Source: Paenibacillus pabuli NBRC 13638 (GTDB lineage Bacteria; Bacillota; Bacilli; Paenibacillales; Paenibacillaceae). Taken from it: 64,000 bases of DNA. The stretch lies in NCBI RefSeq assembly GCF_001514495.1, contig NZ_BCNM01000004.1:248001-312000 (forward strand), written 5' to 3'. The translations under genes and the position numbers were made by a program. This document shows, in pieces, positions 1 to 8,084 of this stretch. The notes under the pieces were generated by a model. It worked only from the letters and a program-made list of their open reading frames with translations, did no database searches and was not told the DNA's origin. The stretch's first letter is position 1. Each line of letters starts with the position of its first letter.

Positions 1-2306
1 TGCCCGTAGGTATCAGAGAGTGTGGTGTCGGCTTTTTCAAAAGATTCGGTATCTGCTTCAACCAGTTTCAGGATTTCATCCGAGACCGGTTTGATCTGAT
101 CTACATTGTCACCATAGATGGAAAGGCTCAAGCTGCTGCCTCCCAGCCCCCCGGACATATCAAGCTCATTCCAGGTTCCTACCGTAACTTCTTTCTTCAG
201 ACCTTCCACAAGCTGTTCTTTCACTTTGGTAAAGTCTTTCGTATCTTCGTTATATTCGATATAGAAGAGCGCAGAGTTGGAGCCTCCTCCACCCATGCTG
301 CTCAGTGGATTGCTGCCGCCGATGGAATATTGCATTTTCTCCAGGCCAGGTTGGGTCAGCAACCACTTCTCGGCTACAAGTGCTTCTTTTTCTACATCTT
401 CACGCAAAGCTCCAGTTTCCGGGCTGTACGTAATGGTCACATATTTATCCTGTTGTTCCGGCAAGAAACTTGCACCGATGAACGGATACAGGAACAAACT
501 GCCGACGAGCAGTAATACAGCAACGCCGACGGTGATGAATTTATGTGACAATGTCCAGTTCAAGAGTCGTTTGTAACCTTCCGCCATCTTGCCTGGTTTT
601 TCCTCATGATTCTTCTTGTTCTTCAGACCTTTGCGGAACAGCGTGTGTGCCAGCATCGGTACAATCGTAACAGCCACAATCAGGGATGCCAGCAGAGCAA
701 AGACCATGGTCAGGGCAAATGGCATGAACAGCTCACCGACCATACCACTCACCAGGGCCAGTGGCAGGAATACCGCAATGGTTACGATGGTGGAAGAGAG
801 GATCGGAATGAACATTTCCCGGGTGGCTTCCCGGATCAATTCACGGCCTTTAAGTTTTTCTCCCTTGAGGGTCAGTCTGCGATAGATATTCTCGATCACA
901 ACGATGGAGTCATCGACAACCCGTCCAATCGCAACCGTCATGGCGCCCAGAGTCATCATGTTCAGCGTAATGTCCATCATATTCAGTGCTGTCAATGCAA
1001 TGAGCAAGGAGAGCGGGATGGAGATAATGGAAATAATGGTGGAGCGAATATCACGCAGGAACAACAGAATGATCAAAATGGCGAACAAAGCACCAAACAT
1101 CGCTTTGAACAACATCGTGTTTACGGAGTCCTGGATAGGTTTACCTTGGTCGAGCAAAACAGTCAACTCGGCGTTTTTGAACTGCGTCTGCAGCTCTTCC
1201 GCTTTGTCTTTAACCGCTTTAACGACATCCACCGTATTGGCATCATTGGACTTGACGATGGAGATCCCGATGGATTCCTTACCGTCCGTCCGGGAAATGG
1301 ATTCCGCCTGACCAATAACTTCAATCTTGGCGATCTCGCTTAATTTGACCGTTGGAATCCCGGGTGTGTTAGCGGCACCCGAAGGACTGCCTACACTGGC
1401 ATTTCCGCCAGCGGCTTGTCCGGCAGCCTGGTCAGAACCCTGCGCAGCTCCTGGAGCTGTACCTTGTGCCGCCCCGCCAGCTTGTGGGGAAGCAGCATCA
1501 CTTGGCGCGCCCGCGCCTTGTGGAGCTGGTGCTGAACCACTTCCCGCACCTGCACCGCTTGGTACAACCGGAATAGCGAGATTTTTCAAATCATCCAGGT
1601 CGATGATATTGCCGTCAACAACAACGGCTTTCTGTGCTTTGTCCAGTTCGAACAGTCCGAGTGGTACACGGACAGAAGAACCTTGAACGATGCCGTTGAC
1701 TGTGTCTTCAGTCAAACCTAGTTGATTCATTTTTTTCTGGTCAAACTTCAGTTGAACTTCCTTAACATATTGGCCGGAAACCTGGACTTGAGCTACACCG
1801 TCAATATCTTCGAGTGCAGGCTGGATATCCGTTTCAACCAGTCGAGTTAATTGTTCCAGATCGCCGCCGTCCTTGTCCGACAAGCTGAGCGAGACAACCG
1901 GGAAGGAGTTGATGCTGAACTTCGAGATTGTCGGTTTCTGTACACCATCTGGCAATTGCACTTCATTCAGTGCTTCGCGTACCGCAGCGGTAGCATTGTC
2001 CAGATCAGTACCATAATCAAATTCGAGGGTGATGGAAGAAGCATTCTCCATGGAGGTGGAGGTGAGTGTCTTAATTCCCTCTACATTTCTTAAAGTCTGT
2101 TCGAGTGGCTTGGTGACATCCTCGACAATACCTTCTGGGGCTGCCCCCGGATCAATGGCTGTAACGCTCAGGAATGGCACATTGATGTTTGGAATGGTCT
2201 CCTGCTTCATCGTCAGTCCGCTGTATAAACCGGCGAAGGAAACGATAATGGTCAGAATCCAGATCGCAAACTTGTTGTTCAGTGAAAAATTAATAATACC
2301 TTTCAT
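1..2306 (-). CDS. RND-family efflux permease (SwrC/AcrB-like), 3' end outside window
   Basis: Proton-driven export of drugs or amphiphiles across the cytoplasmic membrane by a resistance-nodulation-division permease. Reading the minus strand from ATG at 2306 gives about 768 uninterrupted residues running off the window. They contain an N-terminal membrane segment (residues about 11-31), a large extracytoplasmic loop with typical RND text (PGAAPEGIV, PLEQTLRNVEGI), then a TM block containing TLGAMTVAIGRVVDDSIVVIEN, the hallmark RND helix-4 region, and a second-half repeat starting TLSHKFITVG. Residues about 248-316 are an unusual Gly/Ala/Pro/Ser/Gln-rich insert. The gene lies 40 nt downstream of a TetR-like gene on the same strand and is probably co-transcribed with and repressed by it. 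In Gram-positives such permeases act without a TolC partner; B. subtilis SwrC (surfactin resistance) is the closest named relative I recall. The substrate is unknown. Confidence 0.93.
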   Translation of the reverse strand, partial: MKGIINFSLNNKFAIWILTIIVSFAGLYSGLTMKQETIPNINVPFLSVTAIDPGAAPEGIVEDVTKPLEQTLRNVEGIKTLTSTSMENASSITLEFDYGTDLDNATAAVREALNEVQLPDGVQKPTISKFSINSFPVVSLSLSDKDGGDLEQLTRLVETDIQPALEDIDGVAQVQVSGQYVKEVQLKFDQKKMNQLGLTEDTVNGIVQGSSVRVPLGLFELDKAQKAVVVDGNIIDLDDLKNLAIPVVPSGAGAGSGSAPAPQGAGAPSDAASPQAGGAAQGTAPGAAQGSDQAAGQAAGGNASVGSPSGAANTPGIPTVKLSEIAKIEVIGQAESISRTDGKESIGISIVKSNDANTVDVVKAVKDKAEELQTQFKNAELTVLLDQGKPIQDSVNTMLFKAMFGALFAILIILLFLRDIRSTIISIISIPLSLLIALTALNMMDITLNMMTLGAMTVAIGRVVDDSIVVIENIYRRLTLKGEKLKGRELIREATREMFIPILSSTIVTIAVFLPLALVSGMVGELFMPFALTMVFALLASLIVAVTIVPMLAHTLFRKGLKNKKNHEEKPGKMAEGYKRLLNWTLSHKFITVGVAVLLLVGSLFLYPFIGASFLPEQQDKYVTITYSPETGALREDVEKEALVAEKWLLTQPGLEKMQYSIGGSNPLSSMGGGGSNSALFYIEYNEDTKDFTKVKEQLVEGLKKEVTVGTWNELDMSGGLGGSSLSLSIYGDNVDQIKPVSDEILKLVEADTESFEKADTTLSDTYG

Positions 2307-2346
2307 ACGATGGTTTCTTCTCCTCTCTGTTTCTCCCTTTATTTCT

Positions 2347-3294
2347 TTATTGTTGTGACGAGTCAGCCTGGATGAACCGGCTATACATGGCATCCATAAT
2401 GTGCTGAAGCTCGGAGTGCATTGGCTCGATAACAGGAATGTGCTCCAGATTGCGCATCATGCCCAGAATAATGGCACGTCGCGGTGTGAATTCCATCATT
2501 TCCTGTCTCAGGATGGAGATGGTCTCCAGCGCGTCGTTGCGCAATTGCCCTGGAGGCATATCCGAAGTGATGATATCCTTCATCTGTTTGATAATGTGAA
2601 TGGGATGACGCATCACAGTGGAATCGGTCTCTGAATTGCTGCTCCATGCTGGCCAATGTTCCAAAGGAACCAAAGGAGCAGGGCGTTGATCGAGCAATCC
2701 GCGAGCTGCATAATCGATCGTTTGCAGCATGTTGCTTGCCATCTTGGAGACGGTCAGGGAAGGCATTTCCGTAAACCAGATCTTGACGTAGGAGAGGAAC
2801 AGACCATGCGTGAGCAAAATAAGGTCTATGGTATAGGGTTCAATCTCCGGTCCGTACAGATCCTCTAGTTTGTCCTTAAACCAGTGCAGGGTACGGATTT
2901 CCAAATCCTTTTGCTGCGGGTTGCACTTTTCCTTGCGATGCTGTTCTTCATCCAACATCATGCTGCGCATCTGCACGCGTAAAAATTCCTTCAGTTCGGA
3001 TACATGGATAAGCAGTGTTTCAATCTGCTTGTGCAGACGTTCTCTCGAAGTGAGTCCGGTCTCATGTTCAATCTGGGAGATTTCGTCCATGAGCGTAAAT
3101 ATGCAGTACTCCATCGTACTGGCCTCTAATTCCTCTTTGGATTTAAACATAAGGTAGAGGCTGCCTTTGGACATCCCGCATATTTCTGCAATTTCCTGCA
3201 TGGATGTTGCAGCACTTCCTTTGGCTGAGAACAGCTTGAGTGCTGTGGTAATAATGAGCTTTTTCTTCTCATTCATTTCATGGATAGGGTTCAT
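2347..3294 (-). CDS. TetR/AcrR-family regulator with long C-terminal domain
   Basis: Probable local repressor of the downstream RND permease. The HTH is clear: KLIITTALKLFSAKG, then SMQEIAEICGMSKGSLYLMF. ATG at 3294 (MNPIHEM) is chosen because a purine-rich AGGTGAGGTG lies about 12 nt upstream; the longer open frame to 3378 adds residues unlike any TetR N-terminus. At about 315 residues it is roughly 100 longer than usual for the family. The extra C-terminal part (from about RPAPLVPLEHWPAW on) is predicted mostly helical and has no domain I recognise. It is followed 40 nt later by the permease start on the same strand, so it is likely the first gene of a two-gene unit. An inverted repeat GAACT-TATG-AGTTC near 3321-3334, upstream of the start, is a possible autoregulatory operator (weak). 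Confidence 0.88.
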   Translation of the reverse strand: MNPIHEMNEKKKLIITTALKLFSAKGSAATSMQEIAEICGMSKGSLYLMFKSKEELEASTMEYCIFTLMDEISQIEHETGLTSRERLHKQIETLLIHVSELKEFLRVQMRSMMLDEEQHRKEKCNPQQKDLEIRTLHWFKDKLEDLYGPEIEPYTIDLILLTHGLFLSYVKIWFTEMPSLTVSKMASNMLQTIDYAARGLLDQRPAPLVPLEHWPAWSSNSETDSTVMRHPIHIIKQMKDIITSDMPPGQLRNDALETISILRQEMMEFTPRRAIILGMMRNLEHIPVIEPMHSELQHIMDAMYSRFIQADSSQQ

Positions 3295-3518
3295 TAACGA
3301 TTCATTCACCTCACCTGCGGAACTTATGAGTTCTGGAATTGACTTCAGGGTCAAAACAAGTATAAGCGATATGAACAATGAATTTCAAATGGGAGGGAAA
3401 TGGGAAAAAAGGTGGGGGTATGATAAGGGTTCTGGAGTATTTTCCTAATAACATGCTGAAGCCGTATAGATGTAGATGCCTGAAAGGCAATATCATGAGC
3501 GGTTTAAAATGATTTATT

Positions 3519-3653
3519 TCAGGCTCCACCTCTAAAGGCATAAATCGCTAGAAGAATAATGGCTACAAGAGCAATCAAGTAGAAGGCTCCCACTGCGACC
3601 AGAAAGATGTATCCGGTAAAAGAACCCATACGTGCAAACAGCTTTTTCATCAT
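3519..3653 (-). CDS. 44-residue single-span membrane miniprotein
   Basis: A short open frame starts ATGATGAAAAAG at 3653 behind AAAGGATG with about 7 nt spacing and ends in TGA at 3521-3519. The product begins MMKKLFARMGSFTGYIFLVA and continues with a long hydrophobic helix (residues about 14-39), ending YAFRGGA. The positive N-terminus and single hydrophobic span predict insertion with the N-terminus inside the cell. No family is recognised. It stands alone between the TetR/RND unit and the SMR unit, on their strand. A start-and-RBS arrangement this clean together with a coherent TM helix argues for a real gene; the overlapping 60-residue frame at 3532-3714 looks spurious. Confidence 0.6.
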   Translation of the reverse strand: MMKKLFARMGSFTGYIFLVAVGAFYLIALVAIILLAIYAFRGGA

Positions 3654-3712
3654 CAAGACATCCTTTCTTACGTAACAGGGTGTTAGGAGGTTTCCTATTT
3701 ACATCATATCCC

Positions 3713-3744
3713 AAAAAGACGACTTCCTGTTAGAAGTCGTCTTT
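3713..3744 (-). terminator. Rho-independent terminator of the SMR operon
   Basis: A perfect 12-bp stem, AAAGACGACTTC / GAAGTCGTCTTT with a 6-nt loop, lies 20 nt past the stop of the second SMR gene. Read on the minus strand it ends in a run of T. Confidence 0.85.
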
Positions 3745-3764
3745 ATTTAGCTTGCATTATTCAT

Positions 3765-4079
3765 TTATGTGATCAGTTTCAATCCAATCGCTGCCACCAA
3801 AATCATCGCAATGAACAGCAGCCGTTTGGCTTCCTTCCGCTCACCGAACAGGAACATCCCTGTTAGCGTACTGCCTACTGTACCGATCCCAGTCCACACT
3901 GCGTATGCAGTGCCCATGGGAATAGAAGTCATGGCATAGGACAACAGCGAGAAGCTGAATGCGAACGATACAAGCATAAGCACGATATATGGCCAGCCTT
4001 TGCGAGACGAAGCGCCATTGATGCCGATCACACCAAAGATTTCGCATATGCCTGCACCTACAATTGCCATCCAGGCCAT
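3765..4079 (-). CDS. Small multidrug resistance (SMR) protein, second subunit of a pair
   Basis: Four-helix EmrE-like proton antiporter subunit of 104 residues. It starts MAWMAIVGAGICEIFGVIGI with the membrane-embedded Glu of the SMR family in helix 1 (ICEIFGV), carries the loop motif AYAVWTGIGTVGS and ends GLKLIT. Its ATG overlaps the stop of the upstream SMR gene (TAATG), so the two are translationally coupled and probably form an obligate heterodimer of opposite topology, as in B. subtilis YkkC/YkkD. A TetR gene leads the operon. Substrate could be quaternary cations or guanidinium compounds; no guanidine-I (ykkC) riboswitch is seen upstream. Confidence 0.93.
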   Translation of the reverse strand: MAWMAIVGAGICEIFGVIGINGASSRKGWPYIVLMLVSFAFSFSLLSYAMTSIPMGTAYAVWTGIGTVGSTLTGMFLFGERKEAKRLLFIAMILVAAIGLKLIT

Positions 4080-4420
4080 TATGCTTCACCTCCCTTTGCC
4101 GATTGTTGGTCCGTGACCAGTTTCAGTCCAACCACTCCGCAGAGCAGCAGACCGATTAACAAAACCTTGGGAAGGGAGAATGCTTCACCAAACAGCAGCA
4201 TTTCGGTCAGTACCGTACCTGCGGTACCAATCCCGGTAAATACGGCATACACCGTACCTACAGGCAACCTTTTGGAAGCAGCGATAATTAATCCAAAGCT
4301 GAGAATGATGGCTGCGGCCGTCAAAGTCCATTCCCACACGTTCGAGGCGTGTTTCAGCCCGCTTACCCATACAATCTCAATGATTCCTCCGATGAATACA
4401 TATAACCAGTTGCGGTTCAT
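4079..4420 (-). CDS. SMR protein, first subunit of a pair
   Basis: Four-TM SMR subunit of 113 residues, beginning MNRNWLYVFIGGIIEIVWV with the essential helix-1 Glu (GIIEIVW) and the family loop YAVFTGIGTAGTVL. A short hydrophilic tail, DQQSAKGGEA, follows helix 4. The start ATG overlaps the TGA of the upstream TetR gene (ATGA), and its own stop overlaps the next SMR start, so regulator and both subunits form one tightly coupled operon. It resembles the longer partner of paired SMR systems such as YkkC. Confidence is high for the family and low for the exact substrate. Confidence 0.93.
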   Translation of the reverse strand: MNRNWLYVFIGGIIEIVWVSGLKHASNVWEWTLTAAAIILSFGLIIAASKRLPVGTVYAVFTGIGTAGTVLTEMLLFGEAFSLPKVLLIGLLLCGVVGLKLVTDQQSAKGGEA

Positions 4421-5040
4421 GATGATGAATCTCCTTTCGGCACACTCGTCTGTGCCTCTACTTTCAGATATTGAATGCCATGCCAGTAGACAGGCCAGGA
4501 AGCTTCAATACGTCTATTGTAACGACGAGAACTTCCATAAATGATCTCGACCGTAATGCCATCGAGAAAAGTCATATAAGCAATTGCAGCTTGTTCTACC
4601 GGAACAGCCGGCACGCCCCCATTACGAATCTCGCGCTGCAACAGCCGTGTGAGTAAGCGTTCCATCCCGTCCAGAAATGGATACACCAAATCCATCACTT
4701 CGCTATATAGTACAAGCGGCGGAAAGTAACACATACGCAGCATAAAGCGGGCGGAGGCGTTGGAGTTGTACTCTTGCTCAAACCATAGTAATAACCCCTT
4801 TAACCGCTGTTCCAGAGGGAGATCGGCGTGATCACGAAAATATTCCAGCGTTCGACGCTGGACATCCTTGAACGCATGCCCAAGCGTGTGCAAAAACAAG
4901 TCATCCTTGCCGCTAAAATGTGCATAGATAGACGGTTTCTTAATCCCGACTTCGTCTGCGATTGCTCTTAAGGAAGCTCCTTCATAACCATCTCTTGCAA
5001 AATGGATCAGGGCAGCATCCCGAATCGAATGGGCAGTCAT
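4417..5040 (-). CDS. TetR/AcrR-family repressor of the SMR pair
   Basis: Predicted 207-residue repressor. The N-terminal HTH reads AALIHFARDGYEGASLRAIADEVGIKKPSIYAHFSGKDDLF; the C-terminal ligand domain is variable. The ATG at 5040 (MTAHSIRD) is chosen because GGAAGGTG sits about 6 nt upstream; an in-frame ATG at 5046 is too close to that site. It is the first gene of the operon with the two SMR genes (ATGA overlap). An inverted repeat CCTAACG-GT-CGTTAGG immediately upstream of the RBS is the likely binding site, implying autorepression relieved by an exported substrate. Confidence 0.92.
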   Translation of the reverse strand: MTAHSIRDAALIHFARDGYEGASLRAIADEVGIKKPSIYAHFSGKDDLFLHTLGHAFKDVQRRTLEYFRDHADLPLEQRLKGLLLWFEQEYNSNASARFMLRMCYFPPLVLYSEVMDLVYPFLDGMERLLTRLLQREIRNGGVPAVPVEQAAIAYMTFLDGITVEIIYGSSRRYNRRIEASWPVYWHGIQYLKVEAQTSVPKGDSSS

Positions 5041-5052
5041 TAACATCACCTT

Positions 5053-5068
5053 CCTAACGGTCGTTAGG
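5053..5068. promoter_or_regulatory. Inverted-repeat operator candidate for the SMR TetR repressor
   Basis: CCTAACGGTCGTTAGG has 7-bp arms around a 2-bp centre and starts just 13 nt upstream of the TetR start codon. Position and symmetry fit a TetR-family operator controlling the TetR-SMR-SMR operon. Confidence 0.6.
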
Positions 5069-5108
5069 TAACCTATATTTTCACATTTCATATTTTCTGT
5101 CAAGCCAC

Positions 5109-5137
5109 AAAAAACGCCTGCACGATGTGTACAGGCG
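5109..5137 (-). terminator. Terminator of the PLD-family gene
   Basis: On the minus strand, a CGCCTG...CAGGCG hairpin with an extended inner stem is followed by TTTTTT, about 30 nt after the stop codon at 5167. Confidence 0.8.
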
Positions 5138-5166
5138 GGTGTGCTTAGAAATTGGAGTTCAACTAA

Positions 5167-6642
5167 TTAGAAGGTTGTTAAACCCAAGATCAGCTGCAGC
5201 TTATATACGATTTCTTTCAAAAATGTCGTTTTTTCCTGAAACTCATCCAGGTTCAGGGTGAACTCGGCATCCTCATTGTTCCACAATCGGTCAAAATAAT
5301 TCGCAATATTTTGCGTAAAGGTATTGTTTGCCGGGGCGGCGACCCAGAGATCATTCTCCAGATTATAATCATTCATATTTCTGGGAGTGAAGTTGGTCGA
5401 TCCGCCAAGGACGATATGATCTCCAGTCGACTTGGCGATGTACATTAGTTTGGTATGGTACTGCTCCTTGGTTGTGTTATACCAACGAATCTGAATCTTG
5501 CCATCCGACTTATCATGCAGCTCGGCAGCTACAGGACGATTGGGAATGCCGATTTTCTCCTGACCAAAGGCATTTTCATTCGGGTCGAGGACAAGCCTTA
5601 TCACGGTACCGCGTTTCGAGGCTTCGAGCAGAGCGTCCAATACTTTAGGTGAAGCGATGTAGAACATGCCAATCCATAAGGTGTCACCTTTTACCGATTG
5701 ATTGATCTCATGGAGCACCGCGTCATTTACTTTGCCCTCGGTCAGATAACGAATTCGCAAATCTCCCTTATTCGGGTCTGTGGAAGGGGCGGTATACGAA
5801 GGGAGTTTGCCTCCGCCCGAAAAGTTCAGTACAGCCTGCTCTGACTCGAGAATATCCCCAATTACAGGCCCCGTTACTTCAAAACCGATGTTGGAATGGT
5901 ATGCACTGGCATCATGAATATTGCCCGAATAGACTATGGCTGTCTTCTCATTGAGCACAACTTTGCGATGGTTTGCCTTCACGTTAAGCAGCTTGAGATA
6001 GGAACGTACGGTGACATCCGGACCATCGGTTGCCATCAGGTTCGGAATCCATCCATTCCCGGATTGACCAAACCACTGGAAGAAGGTACGCCAGACAGCA
6101 GAGTACACGGGTGTGGAATCCCGCAAAGGGTCCACATCTGTGATCACTACATGAATTCCAGCCTGTTTCATCCGCTCCAGCAGTGGATTGGGTGCAGAGT
6201 TGTAGTTGGTGTTGACCTCATCCGTAATGAACCAGATGTCCATATCCGGTTTCTGATTTTTTTTGGCGACGAGTGTATCTGTAAATTCTTTGCTGACGGG
6301 CGGGAAATGCTGTCCTTTGTGCTGGTAGTTATTGAATAAAAACATATCCACTACGACGAACTGCTGCGCGTCCTCGACAACCTGAAGCATGCGCTGGAAG
6401 ATCTGCTGTTCATGCTCCATCTGTCCGTCAGCGGAAGGATAGGTGAGATCATGCAGAAATTGTACCTGATCCACACGGTATTCAGGACTTTCATACGAAA
6501 TACCGGGTGGTAGTGGCTTATAGGTCTGATAGAGCATGACGGCGATGAGCCATAACACCAGTAATCCGAGACCTGTTCGTATGTATGGAAATTTGCCACG
6601 TGAAGACTTGCGGTCTGATGTCTTGCGGCCCAAAGAAAACAA
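5167..6642 (-). CDS. Membrane-anchored phospholipase D-family protein
   Basis: About 491 residues with one N-terminal TM helix (GLGLLVLWLIAVMLYQ, residues about 24-39) and a long extracytoplasmic part bearing two PLD-type motifs. The first contains NHRKVVLNEK (His about 225) followed by YSGN; the second contains YHTKLMYIAK (His about 396) followed by GGSTN. Both keep His-x-Lys and the downstream G/S-x-N, but the usual Asp of HxKxxxxD is Glu in the first and Ala in the second. Start: the longest frame begins at 6717, but AGGGGAG lies 6 nt before a TTG at 6642, so TTG is preferred. Family members include cardiolipin synthases and phosphodiesterases; the single anchor and long linker differ from classical cardiolipin synthase. 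Stands alone with its own terminator. Confidence 0.85.
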   Translation of the reverse strand: MFSLGRKTSDRKSSRGKFPYIRTGLGLLVLWLIAVMLYQTYKPLPPGISYESPEYRVDQVQFLHDLTYPSADGQMEHEQQIFQRMLQVVEDAQQFVVVDMFLFNNYQHKGQHFPPVSKEFTDTLVAKKNQKPDMDIWFITDEVNTNYNSAPNPLLERMKQAGIHVVITDVDPLRDSTPVYSAVWRTFFQWFGQSGNGWIPNLMATDGPDVTVRSYLKLLNVKANHRKVVLNEKTAIVYSGNIHDASAYHSNIGFEVTGPVIGDILESEQAVLNFSGGGKLPSYTAPSTDPNKGDLRIRYLTEGKVNDAVLHEINQSVKGDTLWIGMFYIASPKVLDALLEASKRGTVIRLVLDPNENAFGQEKIGIPNRPVAAELHDKSDGKIQIRWYNTTKEQYHTKLMYIAKSTGDHIVLGGSTNFTPRNMNDYNLENDLWVAAPANNTFTQNIANYFDRLWNNEDAEFTLNLDEFQEKTTFLKEIVYKLQLILGLTTF

Positions 6643-6860
6643 CGTTAGCTCCCCTTTCTGTGTTTGCTGACTTCTATTACCACCCGGATAACAACATTGA
6701 CGCAAGAAGCGCTCCATTCAATGGATTCAATCGACAGAGATATGACCGTTGTGTATAATGAGTGTATTATTTTTGTGGAATGTTGGGATTTTCGTATACC
6801 TGACAAGGACGGAATTTGGATTCGTTTAACCTGTGAAGTCTGGCTATTTCAGGAAAGAAA

Positions 6861-7808
6861 GTGGGTAATAAGGTGTATTCCATCAAACAAGTCGCCGCCA
6901 TGCTGGGTATTCCGACGGTAACCCTCCGGGCTTGGGAGAATCGATATAGCGCGGTCACCCCTGAGCGGACGGAATCAGGCTACCGTTTGTACACGGATGA
7001 GAATGTCGAGGATCTGCGCTGGTTGAAAGAGCAGGTAGAGCAGCATCAGACCAATATCTCGGAAGCGGTTCGCATGCTCAAGGTGAACAAAGCCAGCCTG
7101 CCACCTGAGGCCGCTTTGCCCACGCCGTTAGCACCTCCAGTACCCACGATGGAAGAGGCATATACACGTATAGCGGACCAGATCTACGATGCGCTATACA
7201 ACTTTCAGGGTGAACGGGCCAATGGTCTAATTGATTTTGGCTTCACCATGTACGGGTATGATTCCATGTTTTATCATGTGCTGGTACCCATTCTGGTTCG
7301 GGTGGGAGATGCCTGGGAGCAGGGCAGGGCTTCGGTTGCTCAGGAGCATTTCATGACACAGCTCATCTCACAGCGCTTTTATCAGTTTTTCCATCTGTTC
7401 CCGATCTATCCGCATCTGCCCAAAGTTCTGGCGATGTGCCCGGAAGGGGAGCATCATCAGGTTGGATTATTGTTGTTCTCGCTGTTCATGCGCAAAAATG
7501 GGGCTGAAGTGCTCTATCTCGGAGCCAACACGCCGGAAGAGGGGATATTTCCCATCATTCGGGAGCAGAAAATCAGGCTGGTCTGCCTTTCAGTGACCAG
7601 TTCGGAACTCCTAGAGCAGTGTGACCAGCTTGTAGGGCGTATTGCCGACGAGTACCCGCACATGCGATTTGTACTTGGAGGCAAAGGATACGAGCGTGCA
7701 GAGAACACACGTTATCCGCAATGGGTTATGCCCGAGGATTCAGCAGATTGGCAATCATGGATCGAACGTGAGTATTTCGTAGAGCGAACGCCAGGAATAA
7801 GGTATTGA
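6861..7808 (+). CDS. carH: CarH/LitR-type B12-dependent photoreceptor, MerR family
   Basis: 315-residue transcription factor. Residues 1-75 are a MerR HTH (SIKQVAAMLGIPTVTLRAWENRY), then a Pro-rich linker (80-98), a helical cobalamin-capping domain (about 100-180) and a Rossmann B12-binding domain (about 185-300). The capping domain has the W-x9-EH signature (W152, E162, H163) and the B12 domain has E197-x-H199-x-x-G202, the residues used by light-sensing CarH to bind adenosylcobalamin. CarH tetramers repress in the dark and fall apart in light; targets are usually carotenoid genes, and a carotenoid desaturase remnant and IPP isomerase follow here. Start: GTG at 6861, with AGGAAAG 6 nt upstream. 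Confidence 0.9.
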   Translation: MGNKVYSIKQVAAMLGIPTVTLRAWENRYSAVTPERTESGYRLYTDENVEDLRWLKEQVEQHQTNISEAVRMLKVNKASLPPEAALPTPLAPPVPTMEEAYTRIADQIYDALYNFQGERANGLIDFGFTMYGYDSMFYHVLVPILVRVGDAWEQGRASVAQEHFMTQLISQRFYQFFHLFPIYPHLPKVLAMCPEGEHHQVGLLLFSLFMRKNGAEVLYLGANTPEEGIFPIIREQKIRLVCLSVTSSELLEQCDQLVGRIADEYPHMRFVLGGKGYERAENTRYPQWVMPEDSADWQSWIEREYFVERTPGIRY

Positions 7809-7953
7809 TCGTATGTTTCAAAAATCGTGTTTTAAATAAAATGTTATTGTATACAGGACATCCTTTGACGCAAGAGTGCGAGGGGTGTTTTTTTGCATTT
7901 CATTTATCCGTTTCAACTATTTTGACCAGCGGGTCATTTTTTGATTTACAGCG

Positions 7954-7986
7954 TCGTATAATATTTGTATTATATTTGTATAATGT
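7954..7986. promoter_or_regulatory. Three tandem 11-bp repeats: predicted CarH operator over a promoter
   Basis: TCGTATAATAT, TTGTATTATAT and TTGTATAATGT lie head to tail with exactly 11-bp periodicity in the 276-bp gap between carH and the desaturase remnant. Each reads TATACAA or ATACAA on the other strand, resembling the tandem direct-repeat operators described for Thermus CarH. TATAAT hexamers inside the repeats (7957-7962, 7979-7984) could be -10 elements, so bound protein would block RNA polymerase. A further similar half-site (TTGTATACAGG) is at 7847-7857. The rest of the gap shows nothing else recognisable. Confidence 0.6.
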
Positions 7987-8084
7987 TTTTGCGTTTACCC
8001 GCTTGAACTGTTCATGGGCGGTTTAATAGTAGCTTAGAGACTATAGTACTAGAGGTAGTTCTTCACATAGGAAAGGTGAGTGGC

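Noticed and set aside
3532..3714. 60-codon minus-strand frame over the miniprotein
   Set aside because: Different frame from the RBS-backed 44-residue ORF and no coherent features.
4421..5166. Guanidine-I (ykkC) riboswitch for the SMR pair
   Set aside because: No conserved ykkC motif; the operon begins with a TetR gene and an inverted-repeat operator instead.
7805..8026. 73-codon plus-strand frame after carH
   Set aside because: Covers the predicted operator; no RBS, biased composition.
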